Source of the DNA: Sulfuricella sp.
Lineage (GTDB): Bacteria > Pseudomonadota > Gammaproteobacteria > Burkholderiales > Sulfuricellaceae
Length of the DNA stretch: 64,000 nt
Reading direction: 5' to 3'
NCBI GenBank assembly: GCA_028713975.1
Contig: JAQTNE010000007.1
Coordinates: forward strand, 62,001-126,000
Every line of letters starts with the position of its first letter. The first letter of the stretch is position 1. Made by a program: the position numbers and the translations under genes. Positions 1 to 7,179 of this stretch are shown piece by piece. Below the pieces are notes generated by a model. The model was not told the DNA's origin. It saw nothing but the letters and a program-made list of their open reading frames with translations, and ran no database searches.

Positions 1-412
1 TGACTGCCACCAACAGCCAAGTTGCCAAAGCCGCGAGACCCAGCCAGGGATTGAGCGCCAACAGGATGCCCAGAACCGTAGCCACACCCTTGCCGCCATG
101 GAAACCGAAAAACACTGGATAGACATGGCCGAGGAATACCGCAACCGCTGCCGCCGCGATGGCAAGGTCACTTAGACCATAGCCCGGCGCCAGCCTGAGC
201 GCGAGAAAAACCGCCAGCCAGCCTTTGGCGCCGTCGCCCAGCAGGGTCAGCGCGGCGGCCAGCTTTTTGCCGGTGCGCAGCACATTGGTCGCACCCGGAT
301 TTTTCGAGCCGAAGGTGCGCGGGTCGGGCAGGCCGAATAGCTTGCTGGTAACCACCGCGAAGGAAACCGAACCGATCAGGTAAGCGGCAAGGACGAAAAT
401 TACCGTATTCAT
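1..412 (-). CDS. plsY: PlsY acyl-phosphate glycerol-3-phosphate acyltransferase, 3' end outside window
   Basis: Integral membrane enzyme that transfers an acyl group from acyl-phosphate to glycerol-3-phosphate, the first acylation step of phospholipid synthesis. The reverse strand reads from an ATG at 412 as [20 protein letters not shown], a hydrophobic start. It continues with the three family loops: [14 protein letters not shown] and FHGGKG, which bind the phosphate substrates. About 137 codons are visible and the C-terminus lies left of position 1. It is divergent from folB with about 60 bp between them, a common arrangement in proteobacteria. The start is supported by the normal distance from Met to the first membrane helix. 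Confidence 0.93.
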   Translation of the reverse strand, partial: MNTVIFVLAAYLIGSVSFAVVTSKLFGLPDPRTFGSKNPGATNVLRTGKKLAAALTLLGDGAKGWLAVFLALRLAPGYGLSDLAIAAAAVAVFLGHVYPVFFGFHGGKGVATVLGILLALNPWLGLAALATWLLVAV

Positions 413-473
413 ATCAAATCACTTAAAATGACCATTTACGGATTTTACGGCATTTTCCCTGCCCGAACACTCA

Positions 474-845
474 ATGGACATCGTTTTCCTGGAAGAAATC
501 AAGCTCGACATCGTCATCGGCATCTACGAATGGGAGCGCAAGGTTTCGCAAACCATCCGCATCGACATCGAGATCGGCCTGCCGCACAGTCGCGCCGGCA
601 AATCGGACGACATCGCGGACACCATCGACTACGGCGTGGTGATGGAGCGCATCCGGCAAACCGCAGCGGAAAAACATTTTTCTCTGGTCGAAGCCTTCGC
701 GGAACACATTGCCGCCCTGATCCGCAGCGAGTTCGGCGCGCCCTGGGTCAAAGTGTCCGTCGCCAAACTCGGCATGCTGCGCGGCGTCAAGCGCCTAGGC
801 ATCATCATTGAACGCGGGGAACGGTCATCAGCATCGAATCCCTGA
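474..845 (+). CDS. folB: Dihydroneopterin aldolase
   Basis: Cytoplasmic enzyme of tetrahydrofolate synthesis that cleaves 7,8-dihydroneopterin to 6-hydroxymethyl-dihydropterin and glycolaldehyde. The 123-residue protein has the usual family length and opens with MDIVFLEEIKLDIVIGIYEW, where the glutamate after IGIY is typical of FolB. The middle SLVEAFAEHIA contains the substrate-binding glutamate region, and the lysine in VSVAKLGMLRGVK fits the active-site strand. It lies divergent from plsY. Its stop codon overlaps a possible CTG start of the next gene in a CTGA arrangement, which suggests translational coupling. Confidence 0.93.
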   Translation: MDIVFLEEIKLDIVIGIYEWERKVSQTIRIDIEIGLPHSRAGKSDDIADTIDYGVVMERIRQTAAEKHFSLVEAFAEHIAALIRSEFGAPWVKVSVAKLGMLRGVKRLGIIIERGERSSASNP

Positions 846-919
846 GCATCGCCCTGCTGATTCTGCTTTTTGCCTACCTGATTCGCGGCATTACCGGCTT
901 CGGCTCCGGCCTGATTGCC

Positions 920-1561
920 GTGCCGCTGCTGGCGCATCTCCTGCCCCTGCAATTTGTCGTACCGTTCGTGCTGGTGCTGGATTTCAGCGCCTCCGTCACG
1001 CTCGGCGGCAAAACCCGCAAACAGATCAACTGGCCAGAACTGAAGCCCCTGCTGCCGTTCGGGGCGATTGGCGTGATCCTGGGCGCGACGCTGCTGATCC
1101 GCATGCCGCGCGAACCCCTGCTGATCGGGCTGGGGTTTTTCGTGCTGATCTTCGGCATTCGCAACCTGCTCGACATCCACGGTGAAAAAACCATTTCGCG
1201 CTGGTGGGCCGTGCCAACCGGGCTGACCGGCGGCACCGTGGGCGCCCTGTTCGGCACCGGTGGCCCGCCCTATATCGTTTATCTGTCGCATCGCCTGAAA
1301 GACAAAACCGAATTGCGCGCCACCTTCACCGGTCTGTTCACCATCGAAGGCGGACTGCGCATCGTCACCTTCCTCGCCACCGGCCTGCTGCTACAAGACG
1401 GCATGCTCACCGCCCTGCTTGCCGCCCTGCCAGTCATGGCGCTGGGGCTTTATCTCGGCCACCGCATCCACCTCGGCATCTCCGGCGTCCAGATGCTCAG
1501 ACTCGTCGGCCTGCTCCTCGTCGGCAGCGGCGGCTCGCTCATCTGGAAAGCCTTGGCGTAG
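920..1561 (+). CDS. TSUP (TauE/SafE) family anion permease
   Basis: Multi-pass inner-membrane protein of the TauE/SafE family, which moves sulfite, sulfonates or related anions. From the GTG at 920 the product is 213 residues with about six hydrophobic segments and the second-half motif GTGGPPYIVY. The same frame stays open upstream to 812, and codons 848-919 encode ALLILLFAYLIRGITGFGSG. That is the expected first helix plus the conserved RGxTGFG motif. The true start is therefore probably upstream, although no ATG, GTG or TTG exists there. A CTG at 842 overlapping the folB stop is the best candidate. The substrate cannot be assigned from sequence. Confidence 0.8.
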   Translation: MPLLAHLLPLQFVVPFVLVLDFSASVTLGGKTRKQINWPELKPLLPFGAIGVILGATLLIRMPREPLLIGLGFFVLIFGIRNLLDIHGEKTISRWWAVPTGLTGGTVGALFGTGGPPYIVYLSHRLKDKTELRATFTGLFTIEGGLRIVTFLATGLLLQDGMLTALLAALPVMALGLYLGHRIHLGISGVQMLRLVGLLLVGSGGSLIWKALA

Positions 1562-1647
1562 AGTTAAAAGCCTTTTGCCGCTAAGAGGCGCAAAAAACAC
1601 AAAAGTGACAATATGCGACCCCGTGCTTTTTTTACGCATAGACTATG

Positions 1648-1860
1648 CTACATAGCTAGACTTGGCCCTCGTGGCTTTGCAAACTCGGACTCCAGCGTGG
1701 GTTCGCCATCTTCCAGAAGCATTGCGATAACATCGTGCAGGTTGTGGTTGACTTCATCCAGCGTTTCTCCTTGGGAATGAGCACCTGGAAAACCGGGAAC
1801 AAAACCAACGAACAGGCCAGTTTGAGGGCACCGCTCAATTACCGCTGAATAGACTTTCAT
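1648..1860 (-). CDS. hicB: HicB-family antitoxin, orphan
   Basis: A 70-residue protein with the short HicB fold: MKVYSAVIERCPQTGLFVGF, then PGFPGAHSQGETLDEV and a helix with an LLEDGE end. HicB proteins normally neutralise the HicA mRNA interferase and often repress their own promoter. Here no HicA-like partner (a 60-80 residue basic protein) is visible on either side, and the C-terminal DNA-binding extension of longer HicB forms is absent. Its position next to an attC-like site, in the same orientation as the first cassette gene, suggests it arrived as a gene cassette whose own attC was later lost. HicB genes are common integron cargo. Activity is uncertain. Confidence 0.75.
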   Translation of the reverse strand: MKVYSAVIERCPQTGLFVGFVPGFPGAHSQGETLDEVNHNLHDVIAMLLEDGEPTLESEFAKPRGPSLAM

Positions 1861-1925
1861 GGCTGGCTCCTAAACCGCATGGAAGATGTAATTGTCTATC
1901 TATGTTCTGCGATAAGCATGCTGAT

Positions 1926-1995
1926 GCCCAACGTCTGAATTAACCGGCTGGCGCGGCTTTATCGTGCCAGTCCGTGTTGAATGATGGGTTAGAAC
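1926..1995 (-). repeat. attC-like recombination site of the first integron cassette
   Basis: Read on the minus strand, the site starts with GTTCTAAC (1995-1988), five bases after the lipoprotein stop codon, and ends with GTTGGGC (1932-1926), which fits the GTTRRRY core. Between them CATTCAACACGGACTGGC and GCCAGCCGGTTAATTCAG form an imperfect palindrome with unpaired A bases, as in a folded attC. The outer parts resemble the aadA-type attC (CTAAC...TTCAA and TTAA.TCA...GTT). The left box is exactly complementary to GTTAGAAC at the other end of the cassette (2580-2573), as expected for one cassette. Confidence 0.72.
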
Positions 1996-1999
1996 TTGC

Positions 2000-2539
2000 T
2001 TAGTTCAAGAGTGAAATGAAGTCTGACGAGCGGGTAATTTTCCCTACCAAGTTCTGAACCGCTGGCATGAGGGCTTGTGCAGTCTGATTGCAAGCGGTCT
2101 CGCCGTAGAAGCTCGTTGTGAAGGTGTATTGCTCTGATGCCGTCATACTCTTTCCGTTCGATGACTTGACGGTCAAAGCGAGGTTCCAACTTCCGCTTGC
2201 GGATGAAAAGTCGATGGCATCAAGATTGCCAATCAGAGTAACCGGCGCGGTTGCTGAAAAAGAGCCTGCAAGTTTTAACTCGTCGAGCAATGCTTTCCGA
2301 ATGAAATCTGAGAATGGTTCGCCGTCAGGTGTCTTAATTGGCCCAACACCCCTGCACATTATTTCTTTCTCACCCGGCTTGGTTGCAGAGAAAGTCCCAA
2401 TATTCACCATTTTGCCGTTGAGCGATCTGAGCGCTACAACATTGTCGGCGTTGGATGAATAGCGCGTAGCAGAATAGGTAGAGCAGCCAGTCAAGACACT
2501 AATTGATGCGATGAGTACAACTGATGCAATGGCTTTCAT
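2000..2539 (-). CDS. Putative lipoprotein encoded in an integron cassette
   Basis: A 179-residue protein of unknown function. It begins MKAIASVVLIASISVLTGCS, a type II signal peptide with lipobox LTGC and lipidation at Cys19, so it is probably anchored in the outer membrane. The mature part is mixed alpha/beta with no family I recognise. It has two further cysteines (in MCRGVG and ETACNQ) that could form a disulfide. An SD-like GGAGGT lies directly before the ATG. Gene and flanking sites form a complete cassette (about 2579-1933), in which the stop codon is followed within five bases by an attC. Cassette genes of this kind are often lineage-specific. Confidence 0.8.
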   Translation of the reverse strand: MKAIASVVLIASISVLTGCSTYSATRYSSNADNVVALRSLNGKMVNIGTFSATKPGEKEIMCRGVGPIKTPDGEPFSDFIRKALLDELKLAGSFSATAPVTLIGNLDAIDFSSASGSWNLALTVKSSNGKSMTASEQYTFTTSFYGETACNQTAQALMPAVQNLVGKITRSSDFISLLN

Positions 2540-2572
2540 GTGACCTCCAATGGCCGTTTGTGGAAAATGAGA

Positions 2573-2580
2573 GTTCTAAC
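2573..2580 (-). other. Cassette-boundary core site GTTAGAAC
   Basis: Minus-strand GTTAGAAC, 34 bases before the lipoprotein ATG. It is the perfect complement of the GTTCTAAC box at the far end of the same cassette (1995-1988). In an integrated cassette the crossover falls after the G of GTT, so this marks the junction of the cassette with attI or with a lost upstream cassette. The 60 bases between this site and the repeat at 2671 show no palindrome and may be remnant attI. Confidence 0.6.
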
Positions 2581-2670
2581 GAGGCTGTAGAAAAAATATC
2601 ATTCCCGCATCTTGCCTCAAGCGGCGGATTGCATCAACATTCATCCATCATTATTCTGATGGATAAAGGG

Positions 2671-2782
2671 CGAAAAAATGGGGTCACGAAAAAATGAAAA
2701 AATGGGGTCAGACTCGATATATTTATTTTTCGCATGGCCCCATTTTTCGTTCGGCAAATAATCGAGTCTGACCCCGTTTTTC
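2671..2782. repeat. REP/BIME-like inverted repeat at the intI breakpoint
   Basis: Two direct copies of GAAAAAATGGGGTCA (2672-2686 and 2696-2710). The second continues into GACTCGAT. An inverted copy, ATCGAGTCTGACCCC followed by GTTTTT, lies at 2761-2781, giving a 15-base perfect stem (2704-2718 with 2761-2775). A weaker inner inverted copy is at 2736-2750 (GGCCCCATTTTTCG). From general knowledge, sequences of the GGGGTCAGACTCGA type occur beside REP-associated Y1 transposases. No such transposase is in the window. The element replaces the 5' end of the integron integrase gene. Confidence 0.7.
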
Positions 2783-2804
2783 CAACAAAACTCACCCGGC
2801 GCAG

Positions 2805-3632
2805 ATGGGCGCACCGGAAGTGGGGGCGTTTTTGTCGCACCTGGCGGTGGCGGGAAAGGTGGCGGCTTCGACCCAAAATCAGGCGAAGAGCGCGCTGCTG
2901 TTTCTTTACCGCGAGGCATTGGCGATCGAGTTACCCTGGCTGGACAACGTGACGCAGGCAAAGACGCCGCAACGCTTGCCGGTGGTGTTGACGGTGAGCG
3001 AGGTCAAGTCCGTGCTGAATCGGCTGGATGGGACGCAGTGGCTGATGGCGAGTTTGTTGTACGGCGGCGGATTGCGGCTGATGGAGTGCGTGCGGTTGCG
3101 GGTGAAGGATGTGGATTTCGAGATGCGCCAGGTGACGGTGCGCGAGGGCAAGGGTTTCAAGGATCGCGTGACGATGCTGCCGGAAAGTTCGATTGCGCCT
3201 TTGCAAGCGCATCTAGCGCGGGTCAAGGCGTTGCACGATGAGGATGTGGCGGTGGGCTATGGCGCGGTTTATTTGCCTTATGCGCTGGACAAAAAATATC
3301 CCAATGCGGCGAAGGAATGGGGTTGGCAGTATGTGTTTCCGGCGCGTGGCCTGTCAGTCGATCCGCGTTCCGGGGTGACGCGTCGCCATCATGTGGACGA
3401 GAAGTCCCTGCAACGCGCGGTTAAAGGCGCGGCGCAGCAGGCCGGCATCGCCAAGCCGCTGTCGCCGCACACTCTGCGCCATGCTTTCGCCACTCATCTA
3501 CTGCAATCCGGCTACGATATCCGCACGGTGCAGGAATTGCTGGGTCATAAGGACGTACAGACGACGATGATCTATACCCATGTCCTGAATCGCGGCGGCA
3601 AAGGCGTACAAAGCCCGCTGGATAGCCTGTGA
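2805..3632 (+). CDS. intI: Integron integrase (IntI family), N-terminally truncated
   Basis: Tyrosine recombinase that would recombine attI and attC sites. All catalytic residues are present: R91 ([12 protein letters not shown]), Lys in [10 protein letters not shown]222 and R225 ([12 protein letters not shown]), H248 and nucleophile Y257 (TTMIYTHV). Residues 154-180, with [10 protein letters not shown] and WGWQYVFPA, are the extra segment found in IntI and absent from XerC/XerD. Full IntI proteins have about 320-340 residues; this one has 275. Homology already starts before the ATG: the frame is open from 2772 and reads [12 protein letters not shown], matching the family HPxxMG region. The N-terminal core-binding residues are therefore lost where a repeat begins, and DNA binding is probably impaired. 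Confidence 0.88.
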   Translation: MGAPEVGAFLSHLAVAGKVAASTQNQAKSALLFLYREALAIELPWLDNVTQAKTPQRLPVVLTVSEVKSVLNRLDGTQWLMASLLYGGGLRLMECVRLRVKDVDFEMRQVTVREGKGFKDRVTMLPESSIAPLQAHLARVKALHDEDVAVGYGAVYLPYALDKKYPNAAKEWGWQYVFPARGLSVDPRSGVTRRHHVDEKSLQRAVKGAAQQAGIAKPLSPHTLRHAFATHLLQSGYDIRTVQELLGHKDVQTTMIYTHVLNRGGKGVQSPLDSL

Positions 3633-3653
3633 GCTGAAGAACGAGTTCAACCT

Positions 3654-4595
3654 CTACCCTCGCGGATGATGCATCGCATGCAACTGTTTCAACCGCTCCC
3701 GCGCCACGTGGGTGTAAATCTGCGTGGTGGAAATGTCGGCGTGCCCCAGCAGCATCTGCACCACGCGCAGGTCGGCGCCATGGTTGAGCAGATGGGTGGC
3801 GAAAGCATGGCGCAGAGTGTGCGGCGACAGCGGCTTGCCGACTCCGCCTTGCGCTGCATGGCGCTTGATCAGGTACCAGAAAGCCTGGCGCGTCATTGCT
3901 CCGCGCCGGGCGGTGACAAACAGGGCATCGCTGGCCTTGCCGTTTAGCAGGTGCGGGCGCGCCTCGTCCAGATAGCGCTTGATCCAGCCGATTGCCTCCT
4001 CGCCCAAGGGAACCAGCCGCTCCTTGCCGCCTTTACCCATGACACGCACCACGCCCATTTCCAGGCTTGCTTCCGCCACCTTCAGCGCCACCAGTTCTGA
4101 AACCCTCAGGCCGGTCGCGTAGAGGGTTTCCAGCATCGCCCGGTCGCGTAGCCCCAGTGGCTCTTCGGTATCCGGCGCGTTCAGCAACGCTTCGACGTCA
4201 GCCTCGGTCAGGCTTTTCGGCAAGGCCCTAACCTGTTTCGGCGAGGCGATATTGAGGGTGGGGTCGGCGCTGATTCGTCCCTGGCGCAGCAGGTAGCGGT
4301 AAAACCGCCGGAAGCTGGAAAGTTCGCGGCTGGCGGTGCTGGCACGGGTTTTCGCGATATTGAACTGGTGCGACAGATAGCCTTCCAGTTCGGCGTGGCT
4401 CGCTTTCAGTAAATCCGTACCGCATTCCTGCTGCAACCATGCGGCAAACTGCTGCAAATCGCTTCGATAGCTCTGTAGCGTGTTACGCGCCAGACCTTCC
4501 TCCAACCACAGTGCATCGCAGAATTCGTCAAGCAGGCTGTCGCTGACGTGAGACTCGTGAAGTGGGAGAGGGTTAGGGGTGAGGGCAACGCTCAT
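3654..4595 (-). CDS. xerD: XerD site-specific tyrosine recombinase
   Basis: Recombinase that acts with XerC at dif to resolve chromosome dimers at the division site. The 313-residue protein has the N-terminal SAM-like core-binding domain (about 20-110) and a catalytic domain with R164 (YATGLRVSEL), K188 (GKGGKER), H259 and R262 ([12 protein letters not shown]), H285 and Y294 (STTQIYTHV). Family members are near 298 residues. The extra N-terminal stretch ALTPNPLPL is encoded by a dispersed CTCACCCC-type repeat at 4562-4585. The start overlaps the end of ogt by 23 bp. It is convergent with the unrelated intI, which has the IntI insert that this protein lacks. Confidence 0.93.
   Translation of the reverse strand: MSVALTPNPLPLHESHVSDSLLDEFCDALWLEEGLARNTLQSYRSDLQQFAAWLQQECGTDLLKASHAELEGYLSHQFNIAKTRASTASRELSSFRRFYRYLLRQGRISADPTLNIASPKQVRALPKSLTEADVEALLNAPDTEEPLGLRDRAMLETLYATGLRVSELVALKVAEASLEMGVVRVMGKGGKERLVPLGEEAIGWIKRYLDEARPHLLNGKASDALFVTARRGAMTRQAFWYLIKRHAAQGGVGKPLSPHTLRHAFATHLLNHGADLRVVQMLLGHADISTTQIYTHVARERLKQLHAMHHPRG
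4562..4585. repeat. CTCACCCC/GGGAGAGGG-type repeat inside the xerD start and ogt end
   Basis: GTGGGAGAGGGTTAGGGGTG followed by AGGG. It belongs to the same G-rich family as 16507-16536, 52141-52176 and 62233-62330. On the minus strand it encodes the non-conserved N-terminal residues of XerD, and in another frame the last residues of Ogt. Confidence 0.65.
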
Positions 4596-5043
4596 GCTGC
4601 AACAGCCATCGTTTGATCGCCAGCGGCTCGCCGCCGCTGCTGTTCATGAACCCGCCCAAGCCGCTCTTTGCCAGCACGCGATGGCAGGGAATGACTACGG
4701 GAATGGGGTTGGCGCCGCAGGCTTGCCCCACCGCACGCGGCGCCGAGCCGAGCCGCTTGGCCAACTCGCCGTAGTTCTGGGTCGAGCCACCCGGTATCTG
4801 ACGCAACGCCTGCCATACTCTGGTTTGAAACACCGTGCCGTGCGGAGCCAGTGGTAGATCGAAGCGGAATGAGGGGTCATCGAGATAGGCCTGCAACTGT
4901 GCGCAAACCTGCCGGGAAATCTCATCTTGCGGCGCCAACGCCGGAGTGCCCAGCGGCAGGAAATCGATGGAAGTCAACGCCACGCCGTCTGTAACTACAC
5001 CGAGTACGGCGAACGGCACGGGGAATCTCGCCAGATAATCCAT
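4573..5043 (-). CDS. ogt: Methylated-DNA--protein-cysteine methyltransferase
   Basis: Suicide repair enzyme that moves the alkyl group of O6-alkylguanine onto its own cysteine. The catalytic motif IPCHRVLAKSGLGGF and the preceding helix-turn-helix RAVGQACGANPIPVV are intact. The start at 5043 (MDYLARFPVP) begins four bases after the stop of the upstream gene and gives 156 residues. A longer reading from 5067 would overlap that gene by 20 bp and is less likely. The C-terminus overlaps the start of xerD by 23 bp within a dispersed repeat, so the last residues (HERCPHP) may not be functional. Confidence 0.9.
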   Translation of the reverse strand: MDYLARFPVPFAVLGVVTDGVALTSIDFLPLGTPALAPQDEISRQVCAQLQAYLDDPSFRFDLPLAPHGTVFQTRVWQALRQIPGGSTQNYGELAKRLGSAPRAVGQACGANPIPVVIPCHRVLAKSGLGGFMNSSGGEPLAIKRWLLQHERCPHP

Positions 5044-5047
5044 CGGC

Positions 5048-6706
5048 TTACAGCCGTGCCAACGCACGCTGGATGGCCGCCTGCTGGGCGGCGTCCTGGG
5101 CGGTTTTCAGCAGCATCAGATACTGTTTTTTCGCGTCTTCGCGCAGGCCGGCACGGGCCAGGTTACGCGCCGCCAGCCAGCGTGCGTTCTGCGCCACGGC
5201 ATCGGCGGTCGTCCCTGCCGCTTGCAGGTAATAATCGGCTGCCGCTGCCGCGTCGCCCTGGCTTTCCGCCAGCTCCCCCAACGCCAACAGGATTTCGCGC
5301 TGCGCTGTCGATTCAGTTCCAGGCAATTCAGCCACAGGCAGCATCCGCGCCGCCTCTCTGACATCCGCATAAGCGCCGCCAAAAGCAAAAACCCGTGCCC
5401 GCTGGCGCTGCCACTGCTCCGGCTGCATCTCGCCGAAGGGCTGCGTCAGCCCATGCCACAACCGTGCAGCGCGGACATAGTCCTGACCCTGCGCCGCCGC
5501 TTGCCCCAACGCAAAGCGCGCCTGCGGCGACAACCCCTGGTTCTCCGGAAAATACCGGCTATCCGCAAATAGCTTGAAGGCAGTTCGCTCCAGCCCGGCC
5601 TTCAGCAGCAATGCCGCCAAGCCGCTCTGGGCGCCCTCGCGTAACGCCTGCTCCCTGGCATGCACCGCCAGTGAGGCAAACAGGGCGCGTGACGCGGCGG
5701 GCGCGGTGTCCCGCAACTGTTCGCCCAGCGCAAACAATGCCGCATCGTCGCCGAGCAATAACTGCGCCTGGTTGCTGCGCTGTAATGCGAGGGAAAAATA
5801 ATTCTGCCAGAGGTCGTCCACGGCAACATCAGACAAGGAACTTTCGACCCGGTCGAAATTCAGCAGTTGCTCGCGGGCCTCGACCAGGAGCGCGGCGTCC
5901 TTGCGCAGCACGGCGGCATGCATGATCACCGTCCAGCAAGCGACTGGATTGGCGGCCTTGGCCGGTAATTGAGAGGTAGCGCGGGACGATTTTTTCGCGG
6001 CACGCCTGGACAGTTTGCCGGCAGGCACGCTGGCCGGATCAAGCGCGGCGCGGGCATCGGCAATCGCCTGCTCCGGCGTAACCAAGCCGCTGCGGAGCCT
6101 GGCCAGCAACTTGAGCGTGTCGTTCTCGCCCAGTTGCGCGAGCCAGGTGCCGGTTTCCGCCTGTACTCCGGCAATCAACAACCCTTCGGTAAAAGCCGCC
6201 GCCTCATTGGGTGTGAGTGGCTGGAAATCCTGGCTGTAACGCAACATGACGCGGTAGGCATCGTCGGTGCGCCGCTCCTTGAGATAGCTCTGCGCCACCA
6301 TACGGCGAGCCTCCCGGTATTGCGGGTCGGCAAGGTCGAACCGCCACAGCAGTTGCGACAGATAAATGCGCGACGACTCTCCTTGCCCCAGACTCAAGGC
6401 TGCGCGTGCGCCCTGCCAGTTCGCCTGCTGAGCGGCTTCGGCGGGCAGTTCTGCGGGCAAGGCCGCAATGCGCTCCAGCACTTCGGCGGAGCGATTCAGT
6501 TCGTTGAGCAAGGATAGCCGCAACATCTCCCACCTGCTCCACAGTTGAATATCAGTGCGATCAGGCTGGTCGCGCTCGACTCGCGCCAAGGCGGTCTGTG
6601 GGGCGCCCGCCTTGGCAAGGCGCGCGCTGATGTCGAAAGAATCCGCCGCCGCAGCGGCGCTGACGGACAGGAAGAAAATGAGGAGGGATTTGACCAGTTT
6701 GCGCAT
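5048..6706 (-). CDS. Periplasmic TPR-like repeat protein of unknown function
   Basis: A 552-residue protein with a cleavable signal peptide (MRKLVKSLLIFFLSVSAAAA, cleavage near AAAAADS). It then has an almost entirely alpha-helical, alanine- and leucine-rich body that looks like degenerate tetratricopeptide or SEL1-type repeats. The helical pairs ALGELAESQGDAAAAADYYL and ARNLARAGLREDAKKQYLML show the TPR pattern best. Such proteins usually act as scaffolds in the periplasm. The gene is last before ogt (4 bp) and follows the rplS terminator at 6733-6767, so it probably has its own promoter. No catalytic motif is visible and I cannot name a family with confidence. Confidence 0.75.
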   Translation of the reverse strand: MRKLVKSLLIFFLSVSAAAAADSFDISARLAKAGAPQTALARVERDQPDRTDIQLWSRWEMLRLSLLNELNRSAEVLERIAALPAELPAEAAQQANWQGARAALSLGQGESSRIYLSQLLWRFDLADPQYREARRMVAQSYLKERRTDDAYRVMLRYSQDFQPLTPNEAAAFTEGLLIAGVQAETGTWLAQLGENDTLKLLARLRSGLVTPEQAIADARAALDPASVPAGKLSRRAAKKSSRATSQLPAKAANPVACWTVIMHAAVLRKDAALLVEAREQLLNFDRVESSLSDVAVDDLWQNYFSLALQRSNQAQLLLGDDAALFALGEQLRDTAPAASRALFASLAVHAREQALREGAQSGLAALLLKAGLERTAFKLFADSRYFPENQGLSPQARFALGQAAAQGQDYVRAARLWHGLTQPFGEMQPEQWQRQRARVFAFGGAYADVREAARMLPVAELPGTESTAQREILLALGELAESQGDAAAAADYYLQAAGTTADAVAQNARWLAARNLARAGLREDAKKQYLMLLKTAQDAAQQAAIQRALARL

Positions 6707-6732
6707 GGCGTCATTCTAGCCCATCAAAATAA

Positions 6733-6767
6733 CAAAGGCCACGAGGGGCAAACCCTCGTGGCCTTTG
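6733..6767 (-). terminator. Intrinsic terminator of the rpsP-rimM-trmD-rplS operon
   Basis: A perfect 15-bp inverted repeat (CAAAGGCCACGAGGG at 6733-6747 with CCCTCGTGGCCTTTG at 6753-6767) and a five-base loop. On the minus strand it is followed by the T-rich GTTATTTTG. It lies 18 bases after the rplS stop. Confidence 0.85.
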
Positions 6768-6784
6768 GTGCGGACTGCAAATAT

Positions 6785-7162
6785 TTATTTTGCCGGAGCA
6801 GTATTGCGGGCAACCAGCTTTTCCTTGATCCGTGCGGACTTGCCGGAACGGTCGCGCAAATAATACAGTTTGGCACGGCGCACATCGCCGCGACGCTTCA
6901 CTTCGACGTTCGCGATCAGCGGCGAGTAGGTCTGGAAAGTACGCTCGACGCCTTCGCCGTTGGAAACCTTGCGGACGATGAAGGAGGAGTTGAGCCCCCT
7001 GTTACGCTTGGCAATCACCACGCCCTCGAAAGCCTGAACCCGCTTGCGGGTGCCTTCCACGACGTTGACGCCGACGATCACTGTATCGCCGGGGGCGAAA
7101 TCAGGGATGGTCTTGCCCAAACGGGCGATTTCTTCTTGTTCCAGTTGCTGGATGAGGTTCAT
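6785..7162 (-). CDS. rplS: 50S ribosomal protein L19
   Basis: Large-subunit ribosomal protein at the interface with the 30S subunit. The 125 residues start [20 protein letters not shown] and contain the L19 signatures [19 protein letters not shown] and [17 protein letters not shown], ending with the [19 protein letters not shown] core. The C-terminal tail ARNTAPAK is slightly longer than the minimal form but within family range. It is the last gene of the ribosomal operon, follows trmD by 17 bp, and is followed by a strong terminator. Confidence 0.97.
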   Translation of the reverse strand: MNLIQQLEQEEIARLGKTIPDFAPGDTVIVGVNVVEGTRKRVQAFEGVVIAKRNRGLNSSFIVRKVSNGEGVERTFQTYSPLIANVEVKRRGDVRRAKLYYLRDRSGKSARIKEKLVARNTAPAK

Positions 7163-7179
7163 TTAAAACTCCTTATTGA

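Larger units (their letters stand above)
1648..3632. mobile_element. Remnant of a chromosomal integron (truncated intI, one full cassette, one truncated cassette)
   Basis: Three parts have integron geometry. A tyrosine recombinase of the IntI subfamily reads right (2772-3632). A lipoprotein gene reads left from 2539 and is bounded by GTTAGAAC (2580-2573) and a 70-bp attC-like site just after its stop. A hicB gene then reads left. Divergence of intI from its cassettes with the recombination point in between is the standard integron layout. The integrase lacks its first 50-60 residues and the second cassette has no visible attC, so the platform looks decayed. No further cassettes are visible on either side. 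Confidence 0.75.

Noticed and set aside
2805-3632. Interpretation of the recombinase as XerC
   Set aside because: The [10 protein letters not shown]...WGWQYVFPA segment is specific to integron integrases and is absent in XerC/XerD.
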